From contig OX442434.1 of the NCBI GenBank assembly GCA_949361645.1, forward strand, positions 1,046,104-1,110,103: a stretch of 64,000 nucleotides of DNA, written 5' to 3'. The stretch comes from Spongilla lacustris. Its lineage: Eukaryota > Porifera > Demospongiae > Spongillida > Spongillidae. Each line of letters starts with the position of its first letter. Position 1 is the first letter of the stretch. Positions 33,701 to 45,834 of this stretch are shown here, in pieces. A program made the translations under genes and the position numbers. The notes beneath the pieces are model-generated. The model was not told the DNA's origin. It saw only the letters and a list, made by a program, of their open reading frames with translations, and ran no database searches.

Positions 33701-36700
33701 TTAGTCATATGAGGTAGGTAAGGAGCAAATTTCTGAGAAGTTGCGACCACCAGTCTGCTCCCTGAAGTGACCAACAAACTCGGAAAATGAACACATTCCA
33801 AAGGAGTCAGGTTTCAGACAGAATGGAGGTGTCACAGGCTCCTCATTGAGAAGCAGACGCACTCGAAATTGCTCTCCACCTGGATACATACTCATTTAAA
33901 AAGAAATGGTCCAACAGGTTTAACAAACCTGCTGCATCGCTGCCACAGTCATATAGAACGCACACCAGGTTGCCACTGTATGGAGTTATGTGGGTGCCAC
34001 GAAACCTTCTGTCCAACATTTCTGTACAATGACATGGACACTCAGGCATGGGACAGAGATGTGGCATGAACACTCAGGCATGGGACAGAGAGGTGACATA
34101 CCTAGATAGTTGTCATGCCTGAGGGGTTTGGAATCATTCATCAAGCCCCAGAATGCCACAAAGGGTAGGAGTGTCTCTGCATGTGCAAATCTACCAGGTG
34201 CAGCCCAAGGGAAGGTTATGTTGGATCCTGGCATAGTTGGTGGCTTACAACTTACCTAAACGTTGCTCTTCTTGGTCTTGTGGCTTTTGACCCTTGACCT
34301 TGCTTCATGTGTTCCAACATGTCCTCCGCCAAAGGTGTGGCACACTTCCAATTAATGTCACGCCCATGGCCTGATATGAGAGGCAGATAGGGTATGGAGT
34401 GCATGAGGTCGTTAACCTTTTGTCCAGTACAGCTTCAGGTCAGCAAAGTACTCGAACACCGCAACATCATGGTGGGAGAAGAGTTGGCACCAGCTATTCA
34501 ATGGAGTCATGGCACAGGGGGATGAGGGGTGTGGGTACTCACATGGCATAGGGGGATGAGGGATGTGGGTACTCACATGGCACAGGGGGATGAGGGGTGT
34601 GGGTACTCACATGGCACAGGGGGATGAGGGGTGTGGGTACTCACATGGCACAGGGGGATGAGGGGTGTGGGTACTCACATGGTACAGGGGGTATTAGGGG
34701 TGTGGGTACTCACATGGCACAGGGGGATGAGGGGTGTGGGTACTCACATGGCACAAGGGGATGAGGGGTGTGGGTACTCACATGGCACAGGGAGATGAGG
34801 GGTGTGGGTACTCACATGGCACAGGGGGATGAAGGGTGTGGGTACTCACATGGCACAGGGGGATGAGGGGTGTGGGTACTCACATGGCACAGGGGTATTA
34901 GGGGTGTGGGTACTCACATGGCACAGGGGGATGAGGGGTGTGGGTACTCACATGGCACAGGGGGATGAGGGGTGTGGGTACTCACATGGCACAAGGGGAT
35001 GAGGGGTGTGGGTACTCACATGGCACAGGGCCCGGATGAGGGGTGTGGGTACTCACATGGCACAGGGGGATGAGGGGTGTGGGTACTCACATGGCACAGG
35101 GGGATGAGGGGTGTGGGTGCTCACATGGCACAGGGGGATGAGGGGTGTGGGTGCTCACATGGCACAGGGGGATGAGGGGTGTGGGTACTCACATGGCACA
35201 GGGGGATTAGGGGTGTGGGTACTCACATGGCACAGGGGGATGAGGGGTGTGGGTACTCACATGGCACAGGGGTATTAGGGGTGTGGGTACTCACATGGCA
35301 CAGGGGATTAAGGGTGTGGGTACTCACACGGCACAGGGGTATTAGGGGTGTGGGTGCTCACATGGCACAGGGGTATTAAGGGTGTGGGTACTCACATGGC
35401 ACAGGGGGATGAGGGGTGTGGGTACTCACATGGCACAGGGGTATTAGGGGTGTGGGTACTCACATGGCACAGGGGGATTAAGGGTGTGGGTACTCACATG
35501 GCACAGGGGGATGAGGGGTGTGGGTACTCACACGGCACAGGGGGATGAGGGGTGTAGGTACTCACATGGCACAAGGGGATTAGGGGTGTGGGTACTCACA
35601 ATGGCACAGGGGGATTAGGGGTGTGGGTACTCACATGCTGTTGCCAAACAATGCATGTTCGCTGACGCACAGTGTATATGCCGTCAGGACCTCAGAGGTC
35701 ATCAAGTTCCACACCAGATGCTCTGAATGGACAGACAATGGAGTACACCAATGTTGCTAAAATTGAACTTTAATAAACTAACTAGGGTCGATGGTTGCCT
35801 GTACCCTAGCAACCACTTCATTCACATGTAAACTCTTTTCAAACTCTTCAGTGTGGTCCTGGGGGTTAGGGCATCACAGAGGCGGCTTGGTCATGAGAAA
35901 TTACAAAGTGGTAACTAAGCTAACTTTAATATCTGATGATTAATTTTCACTACATGTATGCCTGAGCTGGGGGGTGGCAATATAGGAAGTATTTCCCTAA
36001 AACATGGCTCTTCCAATGTCAAGGCTATGGCTTCATTGCTGCAATGTTTGTAAATATATTTGGGAGTGGCTAGAGCGAGACCTGTCTTTAAATAATTTTT
36101 CCACCTCATCATCTAAACCCTCCCCTCACCACGCACATCCTCACCTCACCACGCACATCCCTCACCTCACCACGCACATCCTCACCTCACCACGCACATC
36201 CTCACCTCACCACGCACATCCCTCACCTCACCATGCACATCCTCACCTCCCACGCACATCCCTCACCTCACCACGCACATCCCTCACCTCACCACGCACA
36301 TTCCTTACCTCCCACGCACATCCTCACCTCACCACGCACATCCTCACCTCACCACGCACATCCCTCACCTCACCACGCACATCCCTCACCTCACCACGCA
36401 CATCCCTCACCTCACCACGCACATCCCTCACCTCACCACGCACATCCCTCACCTCACCACGCACATCCCTCACCTCACCACGCACATCCCTCACCTCCCA
36501 CACACATCCCTCACCTCCCACACACCCCTTACTTACCCCTTTCTCCTTCATGCTCATGTAAAGTGGGCAGTGCTCAAAAAACCTTAGCAGTGTATCACTA
36601 TGTGGTGGTGACATCTCCAAGGTGATGGGTTGGTATCCATTGAGGGGACCCCTCCCCTCAAACAGACCATGAGCAAATGACAGGGCACTGGGGAAAAGCA

Positions 36701-38888
36701 AGATCCCACAATGAACATTTAGCACACAGCACATATCATATGTCATGTGTGCTATGACTGCTGTTGTGCTATGTGTGCTATGTGTGCTATGTGTGGAGTG
36801 TGATACATGTATGTGTGCTATGTGTGGTGTGTGATATGGTGTGTGCTACAGTGTGCGATATCACAGCACATATATCACACACCACACAGCACACATCACA
36901 CACCACACAGCACACATCACACACCACACAGCACACATCACACACCACACAGCACACATCACACACCACACAGCACACATCACACACCACACAGCACACA
37001 TCACACACCACACAGCACACATCACACACCACACAGCACACATCACACACCACACATCACACACCACACACAGCATATATATCACACACCATACACAGCA
37101 CACACCACACATAGCACACATCACACACACCACACATGATATATTACACACAATGTACAAATACGTGCATATATATTTCGCAATCAAGGAAAATCTAAAT
37201 TGAAAATAAGTAGTTATTGAACTTTTAATTGCTGGAAACGTTAACATACTTTTGTAAGCAGGATAAATATCCAATGTATTAAAATCAAACAAATTAAAAT
37301 TAACTGAAATGAAATAAAAATTATAATAGGTGAAGCTACAATTTTAATAAACTTACATAATTTATTCAAGATACAATTACCACTCATTTTAAGTCAATAA
37401 TATTCATGTGAATGTGTATATAGATCAATTAAAAGATGCAAACTGTCATTCTGAAGGTTGAAGTCTTGATTGATTTATTATTGACATTCAATGTACTTGA
37501 TTTTGGAGGATTTTCATCAATATTTAATTAAACATTATTAATTTTATATTACTAGCATGTCTTCTTTTGATGATAGAATTTTTTTTTTGCAACAATTATC
37601 AGTTAATTATAAACGATTTTCCTTGATTGCAAAATACCTTGGGTATACCACATACACACCACACACATATACACACACTGCACATTACCTCTCAACAGTC
37701 CTTGATTTTTGGGTACTCCTAAATGCATATGTTGATGAACAGTATCCTTTCCCCAACAGAGAAGGATATCTGAGGGGGAAAAGGTATGTGTGTGCCTGTA
37801 CTCAAGATGTATTTGTCACACATGCGTACATGTGCAGTGAATGCATTATTAGCAATCAATTGTAACAATGTCACACTTCTGTCATACTGGTACCTTAGTA
37901 GGAATATATTGTAAGTCTTCCATAGATTGTGTGTCAATACACACTAATTGTTAATGATAGAGATTGTAAACAGTTTTTGAAATTTTGAAGTTCTTAGAAG
38001 CCATCCTGCCTGTTGCTATAGCAACTTAAGTGTTGCTGCACAAAATAAGACCAACACTACACATGTTTTGAAATAAACAGTTTACACTAATGTGTGTATT
38101 TTGTGGCAGGACCTCTGACTTCCTTCACATGTTACTTTGACTCTAAACTTGCCTTTGGACAAGACGTTTAGCCAAACAGAACAGTTCCCTTGATCCATGA
38201 TGGCTCAGTTGGCTATCATCTTCTTCGTTCAGCTGGCTCTTCCAGCCACGAAGTAATGTGAGCAACGACCTGTTTAGAGTACCACCGTCACTATCACCAC
38301 CACCACTTCTGAAATCTTCCAGTTTCTGGCTAAGAGACTGGAAGAGCATGTTGAAGCGGCGAATGTGTTTTACTTGAGGATAGCGAGTCCCGTGTCTGAA
38401 CAATCCGTATAACTTACAGAGGTGAGCAAATAGATGTGATAATGATGTGAAATAACCTTCACAATGAAGGATGCTTGTAAGAGGCCTTCACAATGAAGGA
38501 TGCTAATGCAAGAGGCCTTCACAATGAAGGATGCTTGCGAGAGGCCTTCACAATGAAGGATGCTTGTAAGAGGCCTTCACAATGAAGGATGCTCACAAGA
38601 GGCCTTCACAATGAAGGATTCTCTATATCTACACCACACCGATCAAATCACAGCAATGCCTCTTACTGTGACTGCCTTGCACGTTCCCAATTCTGTTTCG
38701 TTGCTTACGATCGCGCTAAATCGGTAAGGGGATTTGGTCGAGTAAGTGAATACCGGTAGTCGATGTACGCTCTCTGTTACGTCACATGGCACTCCATTGG
38801 CTTGGTACCACACACCAATAATGGCAGCTAGTGCGACTCCAGCTATAATCACAGACACATGCAGAAGAAGACCCAGCTGCACAGCCAT
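33701..38888 (-). CDS. MINPP1: Multiple inositol polyphosphate phosphatase-like
   Basis: A histidine acid phosphatase that removes phosphates from inositol polyphosphates in the secretory pathway. The N-terminus from 38888 has a hydrophobic signal or anchor (LLLHVSVIIAGVALAAIIGV). The next exon joins to CKAVTLYGLFRHGTRYPQ, which contains the catalytic RHGxRxP motif. Later blocks are SALSFAHGLFEGRGPLNGYQ, WCQLFSHHDVAVFEYFADLK, the catalytic HAE motif in GRFAHAETLLPFVAFWGLM, RGTHITPYSGNLVCVLYDC and QFRVRLLLNEEPVTP. The end is ..NFSEICSLPTSYD. No SDEL/KDEL-type ER retention signal is seen at the C-terminus. Several introns are almost entirely minisatellite. Some middle exons were not resolved. 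It is convergent with the EFCAB6-like gene and divergent from the PH-domain gene. Confidence 0.88.
34530..35640 (-). repeat. 33-34-base minisatellite carrying a donor site in every unit
   Basis: About 33 copies. On the coding strand each unit contains CCATGTGAGTACCCACACC, and the true exon/intron junction is AACAGCAT|GTGAGTACCC. The array thus begins at the authentic donor, repeats it in most units, and fills essentially the whole intron up to the acceptor ATTGAATAG|CTGG. Confidence 0.93.
36118..36545 (-). repeat. 19-22-base minisatellite (TCACCTCACCACGCACATCC)
   Basis: About 21 copies. On the coding strand the unit contains GGTGAGG and the array follows the donor AAAGGG|GTAAGTAAGGGG after the exon ending MSMKEKG. 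Confidence 0.92.
36745..37140. repeat. 21-base minisatellite (ACACACCACACAGCACACATC)
   Basis: About ten perfect copies plus flanking degenerate TGTGCTA/CACAG repeats, in a MINPP1-like intron. Confidence 0.92.
37141..38100. other. AT-rich intronic stretch
   Basis: About 950 bases of AT-rich unique sequence within the MINPP1-like gene. I could not place a coding exon in it with confidence, although an exon of the phosphatase may be hidden here. Confidence 0.5.
38445..38628. repeat. 29-base minisatellite (GAGGCCTTCACAATGAAGGA)
   Basis: Six copies with small changes at the GCTTGTAA end, in the intron just upstream of the RHGTRYP exon of the MINPP1-like gene. Confidence 0.93.
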
Positions 38889-39463
38889 TTTTTTTCAGGG
38901 AGAAAGGGAACGAGAGGACACGCCCCATGAATTTTGCTGGAGAACATTTTGTTGACGATAAAGGTATGTCACCCATAGTGTGTGATGAGGTCTGCGGTAG
39001 CAGAATACCCGAGCCTGTAATAATATAATATGTGCTGCGATAATAAACAAAGCCTGCGCTGCTGCTATATGTAGCTGCTATTAAAAAGTGGCCAATATTA
39101 CGTGTGGCAACCGCAAAATGCAGATTCAGCTATATGTGGTGGCGTACGTGTACTAAGCATGTAGGTCTACATATACGCGTGTGTGCAATTCATAAGCTCT
39201 AACCTTACTTATTAAAAACTATGGTGGTGAGTGTGTGATGCATCCGGTGTGTGGTTGCGCGTGTCTTCGATCCAGCTATCTACCTAGCTGCGTGGATTTG
39301 GAGCAAGTATGTAATTCATGCGCATTGCTTATGTGGGCATATACGTGAACTGTATGGAGGTGTGCTGGTGGTGCTAACCGCTCGAGCCTTTGTTATTTAA
39401 TTCCTTGAATTCTGTTTACAGTGACCACGAGGCTATAGACACACTCGAGGTTTCGATCTTACA
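38889..39463. promoter_or_regulatory. Divergent promoter region with a probable 5' UTR intron
   Basis: 575 bases between the MINPP1-like start and the PH-domain gene start. A donor-like AAAG|GTATGT near 38963 and an acceptor-like TCTGTTTACAG at 39420 suggest that the PH-domain gene has a non-coding first exon, with an intron of about 455 bases. This is read from splice consensus only. Confidence 0.5.
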
Positions 39464-42400
39464 ATGTCGGAGTCGGAGAGCGAGGAACTGTACAGGGGCA
39501 TGCTGAGCAAATGCGGCGGCAAAGTGAAGACGTGGAACAAGCGCGCGATGAGTCTGAAGAATGACTTCTGCCTGTACTATTACAAGGACATCAACAAGCG
39601 ACACCAGGGGCTGATATCCTTGCGCGACCCCAAGTTCTCCGTGCGGAAAGGCGAGAGGGGAGACTGCTCGTGGCCCAAGATCGTCGACATGAACAACACC
39701 TTGGTCGTCGTGACGACCCCGCGCATCTATTATATGTTTGCCGACACCGCGGAAGAAGCCAAGGAATGGCGGGAGCAGTTGGCGATGGCGCACATGAGGA
39801 TGATAGAAGGACTCACATCGCACAAGAAGGCTAAAGCCAGCACCGCTCCTTCTGGCGCTTCAGGTGCCGAGTCTGACCCAAAGCAACGGTTCCAGAAGAA
39901 AAAAAGTGCAAAGGTGACGCAGAGGTTCAAAACAACGGAGGAAAACAGTGACCATGATGGGGAGGGGAACATTGAGCTGGATGAGGACGATGATGATGTC
40001 ACCGCCAGAAGTAGTTCAATTTCCACCAATGGAGACACGAAATCGAACAGTGTCTCAAGCAGGTCGGCATCACAGTCTGGGGCCCCCAAACATTACAGAA
40101 AGAAGGATCGTCAAATGCCCACACCAAGATTCCAACAGGAGGAGGAAGAGGAGGGAGATGATGAGCTCCTTATGGGGATGTCGATGGACGACCTGAGGGA
40201 ACCCGGTACCCTTACCAAGAGCAGTACTGAACCAGCGCCAGATATGTCGTACGAGGATTTCACGATAGTGGGCAAGGCTGAACGCTACGAAGAGGTCCCC
40301 ATCCCACCTCCTAGCAGTTCGGCAAAGAATGAGCATTCAGCCAGGGCTGTCTCCTCCCCAGCCCCAGCCACCCTCCTCATCTACGACGAGATACCGGGAG
40401 AGAAGGAAGTGTTGTACGAGGATGTGGAGCTGAAAGCCACGCCCTCATTGAGGACCACTGCCCACCCCTCACCAAAGCAGCCCCACAAGGACACACACGT
40501 GCCCACCATACCAGTGGAGGAGTCTCTCTATAACAAGAGCAGCACTGTGGCCCCGCCTCCTGACTCCTTGTATGATCTGATAGGTTATGATGCCGAACAG
40601 GAGGCTCCGCCCTCCAGGCCTGACAAACCAGCACCCACAGGCACCTCACGTCATCCAGAGGAGGTACTATATGATGTCATTAAGACAGGCAGTCCCGAGC
40701 CAGGCTTCGCTGACCTTTCTCTCAGTGTGGCGGACCTTACGTCAGAGGCAACAGCAGCCAGTGACACAGCATTATATGATGACGTGCTGCGGCCTACAAC
40801 TACAAACAACTCTGTTTTGAAAACAGGTGTGTGTACACACATACATTACACATGGCACGTAGCTGTGTACTTGATGTGTTGGGGATGTGTGTTAGTGTGT
40901 TTTCACACATACATTACACATGGCACGTAGCTGTGTACTCGATGTGTTTGGGATGTGTGTTTGTGTGTTTTCACATCTGGGACTGTCCCTTACATGTATG
41001 TCTAAATCATGCATGAACATGTCAACACACATGCACAGGACCTCCACCACCCCTACCTCAGAGGAACCCTTCAATGGGGGTGAAAGACGCTCCACCTCTA
41101 CCTGCCCGCGAGTCACTGAAACCTGTACTCTGCTTACCCTCTCCAAAGCTGACAAAAGACGACAAAACCATCCCCTTGGGAACGGATACAGAAGTATCCA
41201 GGGATTGTGTTTCTAGTGCTTCATTTGGTGCCCCCCTTGTCTCATCTGCTCCCAATAGTGCTCCCCTTGTCTCTCCTTTGCCAACTTGTGACTCTCCTGC
41301 TCTAATTGGTGCTCCCCTTGTCTCTCCTGTGCCTGAAGCTCTCCATGTTTCTCCTGTTTCAAGTCCGCTAGTCTCTCCTAAATTAACCCCTCAAGTTCCC
41401 CCCAGATCACCCAAAACGCAAGCTGCTGTTACATGTGCAGCTGGACCTGGGACAGATGGGCAGGCAAATGACATCATCTCCCAGCAACATTCACCTGTGC
41501 TCGTCCAGCGATCACCGTTCCAATTAGAGCCACTTGAGTCAGCACCAGATAACCATGTAGGCACGATGCAAGTGGATTGTAAGAAATTGGAACCAAGTGT
41601 CGAAAATACCCAGCCGGATGTCAGTCCAAGCACACAAGTAACACAAGATGGCTTCAGCGCATCAAAGCACATGGAGGAGTGTCACAGGTCTCCTGAGATG
41701 GATGCAAGTGCTAAGGTGCCTATGCGTGTGGACCAGGAAGAGCAGTTGAGCCCAAAGGAGCCCTCACCAGAGGGGACAAGGCCCTCCTCCGGGGGGACAA
41801 GGCCCTCATCAGGGGGGACAAGGGAGCCCTCCTCAGAACACAGCAATCTGCAGTCCACAGAGTCCAGCACACAAAAACTAGTCAACTTGTTCCAGCGGCA
41901 GCAGCGGAGGTTTGCAGAGCGCGACATCACACTGACAGCTGAGAGGGAGATAAACATACAAGCTCTGCAGACAGTCTTGAGTGACACGTCTCTTACACCA
42001 GAGAAGAAAGCAGCATTTGGAGAGCTTCTCAGAGAGGTGGGTGTATATGCACCTTGTCACACACACACACACGGTACATTCCTGTGCCCCTGACATATGC
42101 CCCACCTTCTTGTGCCCCTCCCCATATATGCCCCACCTCCTTGTGCCCCTCCCCATATATGCCCACCTCCTTGTGCCCCTCCCCTTATATGCCCCTCTCT
42201 ATATATGCCCCACCTCCTTGTGGCCCTCTCTATATATGCCACACCTCCTTGTGCCCCTCCCCTTATATGCCAACCTCCTTGTGCCCCTCCCCTTATATGC
42301 CCCACCTCCTTGTGCCTGCAGATAGAACAGCAGAAGCAGGTGGCCAGTGAGGAGAAGTACAGATGGGAGAGGGAGAGGATCAAGTTTGAAATTGAGCGCC

Positions 42401-42471
42401 AGAAATTTGAGGAGGAGAAGAGACGATTCCAAGAAGAAATGGAACTGCTTAGAGCAAATGCCCAGAAATAG
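39464..42471 (+). CDS. PH-domain adaptor-like protein with Tyr motifs
   Basis: Three coding exons (39464-40826, 41039-42036, 42322-42471) join to 836 residues. Residues about 8-110 form a pleckstrin-homology domain (ELYRGMLSKCGGKVKTWNKR, FCLYYYKDINKRHQGLISLR, YYMFADTAEEAKEWREQLAM). This suggests phosphoinositide or protein binding at membranes. The middle is acidic, then Pro/Ser-rich. It carries a series of Tyr motifs: IYDEI (Y307), LYEDV (Y318), LYNKS (Y356), LYDLI (Y370), LYDVI (Y403) and LYDDV (Y438), which resemble SH2 docking or ITIM-like sites. The C-terminal exon is a coiled coil (EKYRWERERIKFEIERQKFE). The architecture recalls AFAP/SKAP-type adaptors, but I cannot assign an orthologue. 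Short repeats (GTRPSSG) occur near residue 700. Confidence 0.85.
42085..42320 (+). repeat. 30-base minisatellite ending at a splice acceptor
   Basis: About seven copies of CCCACCTCCTTGTGCCCCTC plus CCCATATATG. The last copy becomes the acceptor CCTTGTGCCTGCAG|ATAGAA of the final coding exon. Confidence 0.9.
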
Positions 42472-42568
42472 CCTTACACTTGTCATTATTTTTGTTTATT
42501 TGTATTTTTTATTCTCTGTGTCTTCGTATGTTGTGTACCACAAATTTTTATAGGTGGTTCATAATGAC

Positions 42569-44802
42569 TCAGTTGCCAGCAGTCCTGCTGCTCAACACAC
42601 GTCGACAACAGAAACAAGTAACTATGGTTACTCCACTGGCTACAGCCCAGAGGAGGTAACAGAAGAGAACAATGAACCTTGGTGGAAGCTGCAACACCTC
42701 ATAGTCACAATGCCCATCTTTAGCTGTGGTTAAAGGGAAGTGGGTTAGGGTGCAAGCACGAACAGGAACACCACGTACCAATAGCAGCAGTGCCCAGACC
42801 CATGAAAGCCTCCCCCATCCTGTAGCTGGAGGTGGGGACAGTGAACTCGTGTGATGCGCAGACTCCATCAACGTAGCGATGGCAGTGCGTCATGGGACGG
42901 TGGGTGTGGCCACTGAACAGGTAGTTTGGTTGGACAATGTCCACGATAACTCTCCTGATCTCGGGCATAGCTAGGTCGGCCACGGGCACATGACTGAGGA
43001 GGACAACAGCGGAGTAGGCAGGGCGCCTTGTCAGGTTGTGAGCTGCATGGTTGAGGAATGACTCCACCTCCAATCGCATGGCGGCTTCAGTGACCCCTTG
43101 GGGCACTGGGTTAATGAAAGAGGGAGTGTTGACCTAGGAGTGAAGCACACTTTGAAGATGTGAGGACCTCACTCAGGGATCATATGAGCACCTCACTCAG
43201 GGATCATATGAGGATCACATGAGAACCTCACCCAGGGATCATATGAGGATCACATGAGAACCTCACCCAGGGATCATATGAGGATCACATGAGAACCTCA
43301 CCCAGGGATCACATGTGGACTATTTTTACCTTCATAAAAATCACATTCCTTAGCTTCACAATGGAGTTCAGTGGACCAAACTCTGCAATATACCTCCTGG
43401 AAAAGGTGAGATGCAATCGCTAAATGAGTGCCCAAAATACACTAGCCACCCCTCACCCCTCACTTTACCACCTACCCCTAACCCTCACTCCTCACTATAA
43501 CACCAGCCACCCTCACTCCTCACTATAACAGTCACTCTCACCCCACGCTTTACCACCTACCCCCAACCCTCACTCCTCACTATAACACCAGCCACCCTCA
43601 CTCCTCACTATAACAGTCACTCTCACCCCACGCTTTACCACCTACCCCCAACCCTCACTCCTCACTATAACACCAGCCACCCTCACTCCTCACTATAACA
43701 GTCACTCTCACCCCTCGCTTTACCACCTACCCCCAACCCTCACTCCTCACTATAACACCAGCCACCCTCACTCCTCACTATAACACCAGTCACCCCTTAT
43801 TTCTCATCATCCAAATATAATATTCCTTCTATCATTCTACCCATATCCCACCACCCCTCACTAGATATCATATCCCCACCCCCCTTACTAGATATCATAT
43901 CCCCACCACCCCATATCCCCACCACCCCCTTACTAGATATCATATCCCCACCCCCCTCTTACTAGATATCATATCCCCACCACCCCTCACTATAATATTT
44001 GAAACCCACCACCCCCTCCTTCTCATATCCCCACCACCCCCTCACTCATATATCCCCACCACCCCCTCACTCATATCTCACCACCCCCTCACTCATATAT
44101 CCCACCATCCCCTTCACACTCATCCCCCTCACTCTCATATCCCCACCATCCCCCTCACTCTTATATCCCACCATCCCTTCCCTCACCTGTTCACTTCCTC
44201 ATTCATCCTATCTGACCCTTCACCTCCAATATCATTGTCACCGGGAATGACAATCAGCTGTGTGTCCTTTGGCGTGTGGAATATCTCCTTACTGCACTAT
44301 AGGCACACATAGATCACTATAGGCACACATAGATCACTATAGGCACACATAGATCACTGTAGGCACACATAGATTACTGTAGATGACTGTAGGCACACAT
44401 AGATTACTGTAGATGACTGTAGGCACACATAGATTACTGTAGATGACTGTAGGCACACATAGATTACTGTAGATTACTGTAGGCACACAGAGATCCCCAG
44501 ACAACACTTCCATCAGAGACAGAACTGACTAAGCAGACCAACGGGATAGCTCCTATTAAGGCAAAAATACACATGCAACATGTTGCATGCAATTCAAATG
44601 AAACTATTCATTTTTACTCATTTCATGGGAGCGTAGTGTGTTGCACAATATGCTGCAATGTGCACATATGCAAGTACAGCATCATGAATGTCATCAGAGA
44701 ATTCCCATGAGTAGCGAGTAGGAATGTGAATAGCATTTGTTATAACAGCCAGTTATGACCTAGCAAGTTATATGTGTATGTATACCTCATCAATTGGGAT
44801 GA

Positions 44803-44838
<36 letters not shown>

Positions 44839-45501
44839 GCAAAGTATTTTGGCTGGCAATAAGAACACTTAACTTGGGATGGATACTCTGCACATAAAGT
44901 TGGCTATTGTACCCGGTATATATGGCAAACGAATAACCTTCCTGCCAGCAATTCACTAATGGGCTATTTCATTATCCGTACACCCCATATACCCCTATGG
45001 ATGGAAATGTACAATGTACCCCCCCCCCCCCCCCTCCCCCGGACATTTTCCCTTTATTGTGGTTAAACGTAATGTTGACGTAAGTGTGGGTCTGGGTACG
45101 AGACCAGTTTATACATCACGTGCAGCACACACCTTGAGGTAATCGTTCCATTCAGAAGCGGAAGCTTTGAATCCCTCGGCAAATATATCTCCCAGTAACA
45201 CGACCACATCTGGATTCATACGACGTATAGCCCGCGAGTACGACTGTCTTAAATACCTATCGGCATCCCAGCGGAACAGCCTGGGTTCGTAGGCGCTGAA
45301 AGTACACTGGATGTGTGGGTCGGATACGAGCAATATCTTTAGGGAAGTCGACACACCGCTATTTCGAGGCCATTCCCACGTAAACGAATACGCATCGTAC
45401 AATAATACTTCTCCCACCAAGACCAATGTGAACCCCGAAACGGCACAACCAAGTAGAGCTCTTGCAGCACGCGTGTACCGATGTCGCATAGCTCCGTGCA
45501 T
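42569..45501 (-). CDS. MPPE1: Metallophosphoesterase, MPPE1/Cdc1-like
   Basis: A membrane-bound metallophosphatase of the MPPE1/PGAP5/Cdc1 group, which remodels GPI anchors in the early secretory pathway. The start MHGAMRHRYTRAARALLGCA leads into a hydrophobic anchor. Motifs on the coding strand are DPH (LLVSDPHIQCTFSAYEPRLF), GD (PDVVVLLGDIFAEGF), PGDNDIGGEGSDRMNEEV, LSHVP (SAVVLLSHVPVADLAMPEIR) and SGHTH (QPNYLFSGHTHRPMTH). The C-terminus has a second hydrophobic segment (FIVLFCYLLWAVASGVTIVT) and a Cys-rich tail. The usual GNHD motif reads GDND here. Introns are filled with repeats. It is convergent with the PH-domain gene, 97 bases apart. The subfamily is likely rather than proven. Confidence 0.82.
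43155..43315. repeat. 35-base minisatellite (ACCTCACCCAGGGATCATAT)
   Basis: About four copies of ACCTCACCCAGGGATCATAT followed by GAGGATCACATGAGA, in an MPPE1-like intron. Confidence 0.9.
43440..43800. repeat. Higher-order ~86-base repeat
   Basis: Four or so copies of a composite unit containing CCCTCACTCCTCACTATAAC twice, then AGTCACTCTCACCCCACGCT and TTACCACCTACCCCCAA. The nested organisation shows an older short repeat later duplicated as a larger block. Confidence 0.88.
43860..44190 (-). repeat. CCCCCTCACTCATATCCCCACCAC-type minisatellite at a donor
   Basis: On the coding strand the array is GTGAGGGGGTGGTGGGGATA-like. It begins at the donor AACAG|GTGAGGGAAGGGATGG after the exon encoding RMNEEVNR. 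Confidence 0.88.
44285..44492. repeat. Tandem CACACATAGATTACTGTAGA repeat
   Basis: About ten copies of 21- to 32-base variants (TAGGCACACATAGATCACTA and TAGATTACTGTAGATGACTG). Confidence 0.88.
44808..44836. repeat. (AT)n microsatellite
   Basis: About 14 AT units in an MPPE1-like intron. Confidence 0.9.
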
Positions 45502-45834
45502 ATCCGTATAGTGAGTGTCTAAGGGGAGAGAGCACGCACGTACACATGCGGCGGAAGTTGATATTAATTAAATTGCCGATTACACTAACTACAACTTTAA
45601 TAATACATGCCCAAAGTCTGCAGCCGTCACAGCCCTGTATCAGAGATTGAGCATGACCCTTGTTAGGGCAAATGTCAGGGCTATTCTTTCTAGGACCATC
45701 TCAGACGCAGGCTACTGATATATTATTTAGTCTAGGTGGTAGGTAATTTAATGTTATGTGCTAATTATATGTATTGTTACTATATACATTGAATTAATAA
45801 TAAAGATATAATATGAAAGCAATATACATGTATA
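45502..45834. other. Intergenic region, MPPE1-like promoter side
   Basis: AT-rich unique sequence between the MPPE1-like start and the TPX2-like stop on the same strand. An AATAAT/AATAAA-like stretch near 45792-45806 lies downstream of the TPX2-like stop on the opposite reading. No exon is seen. Confidence 0.5.
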
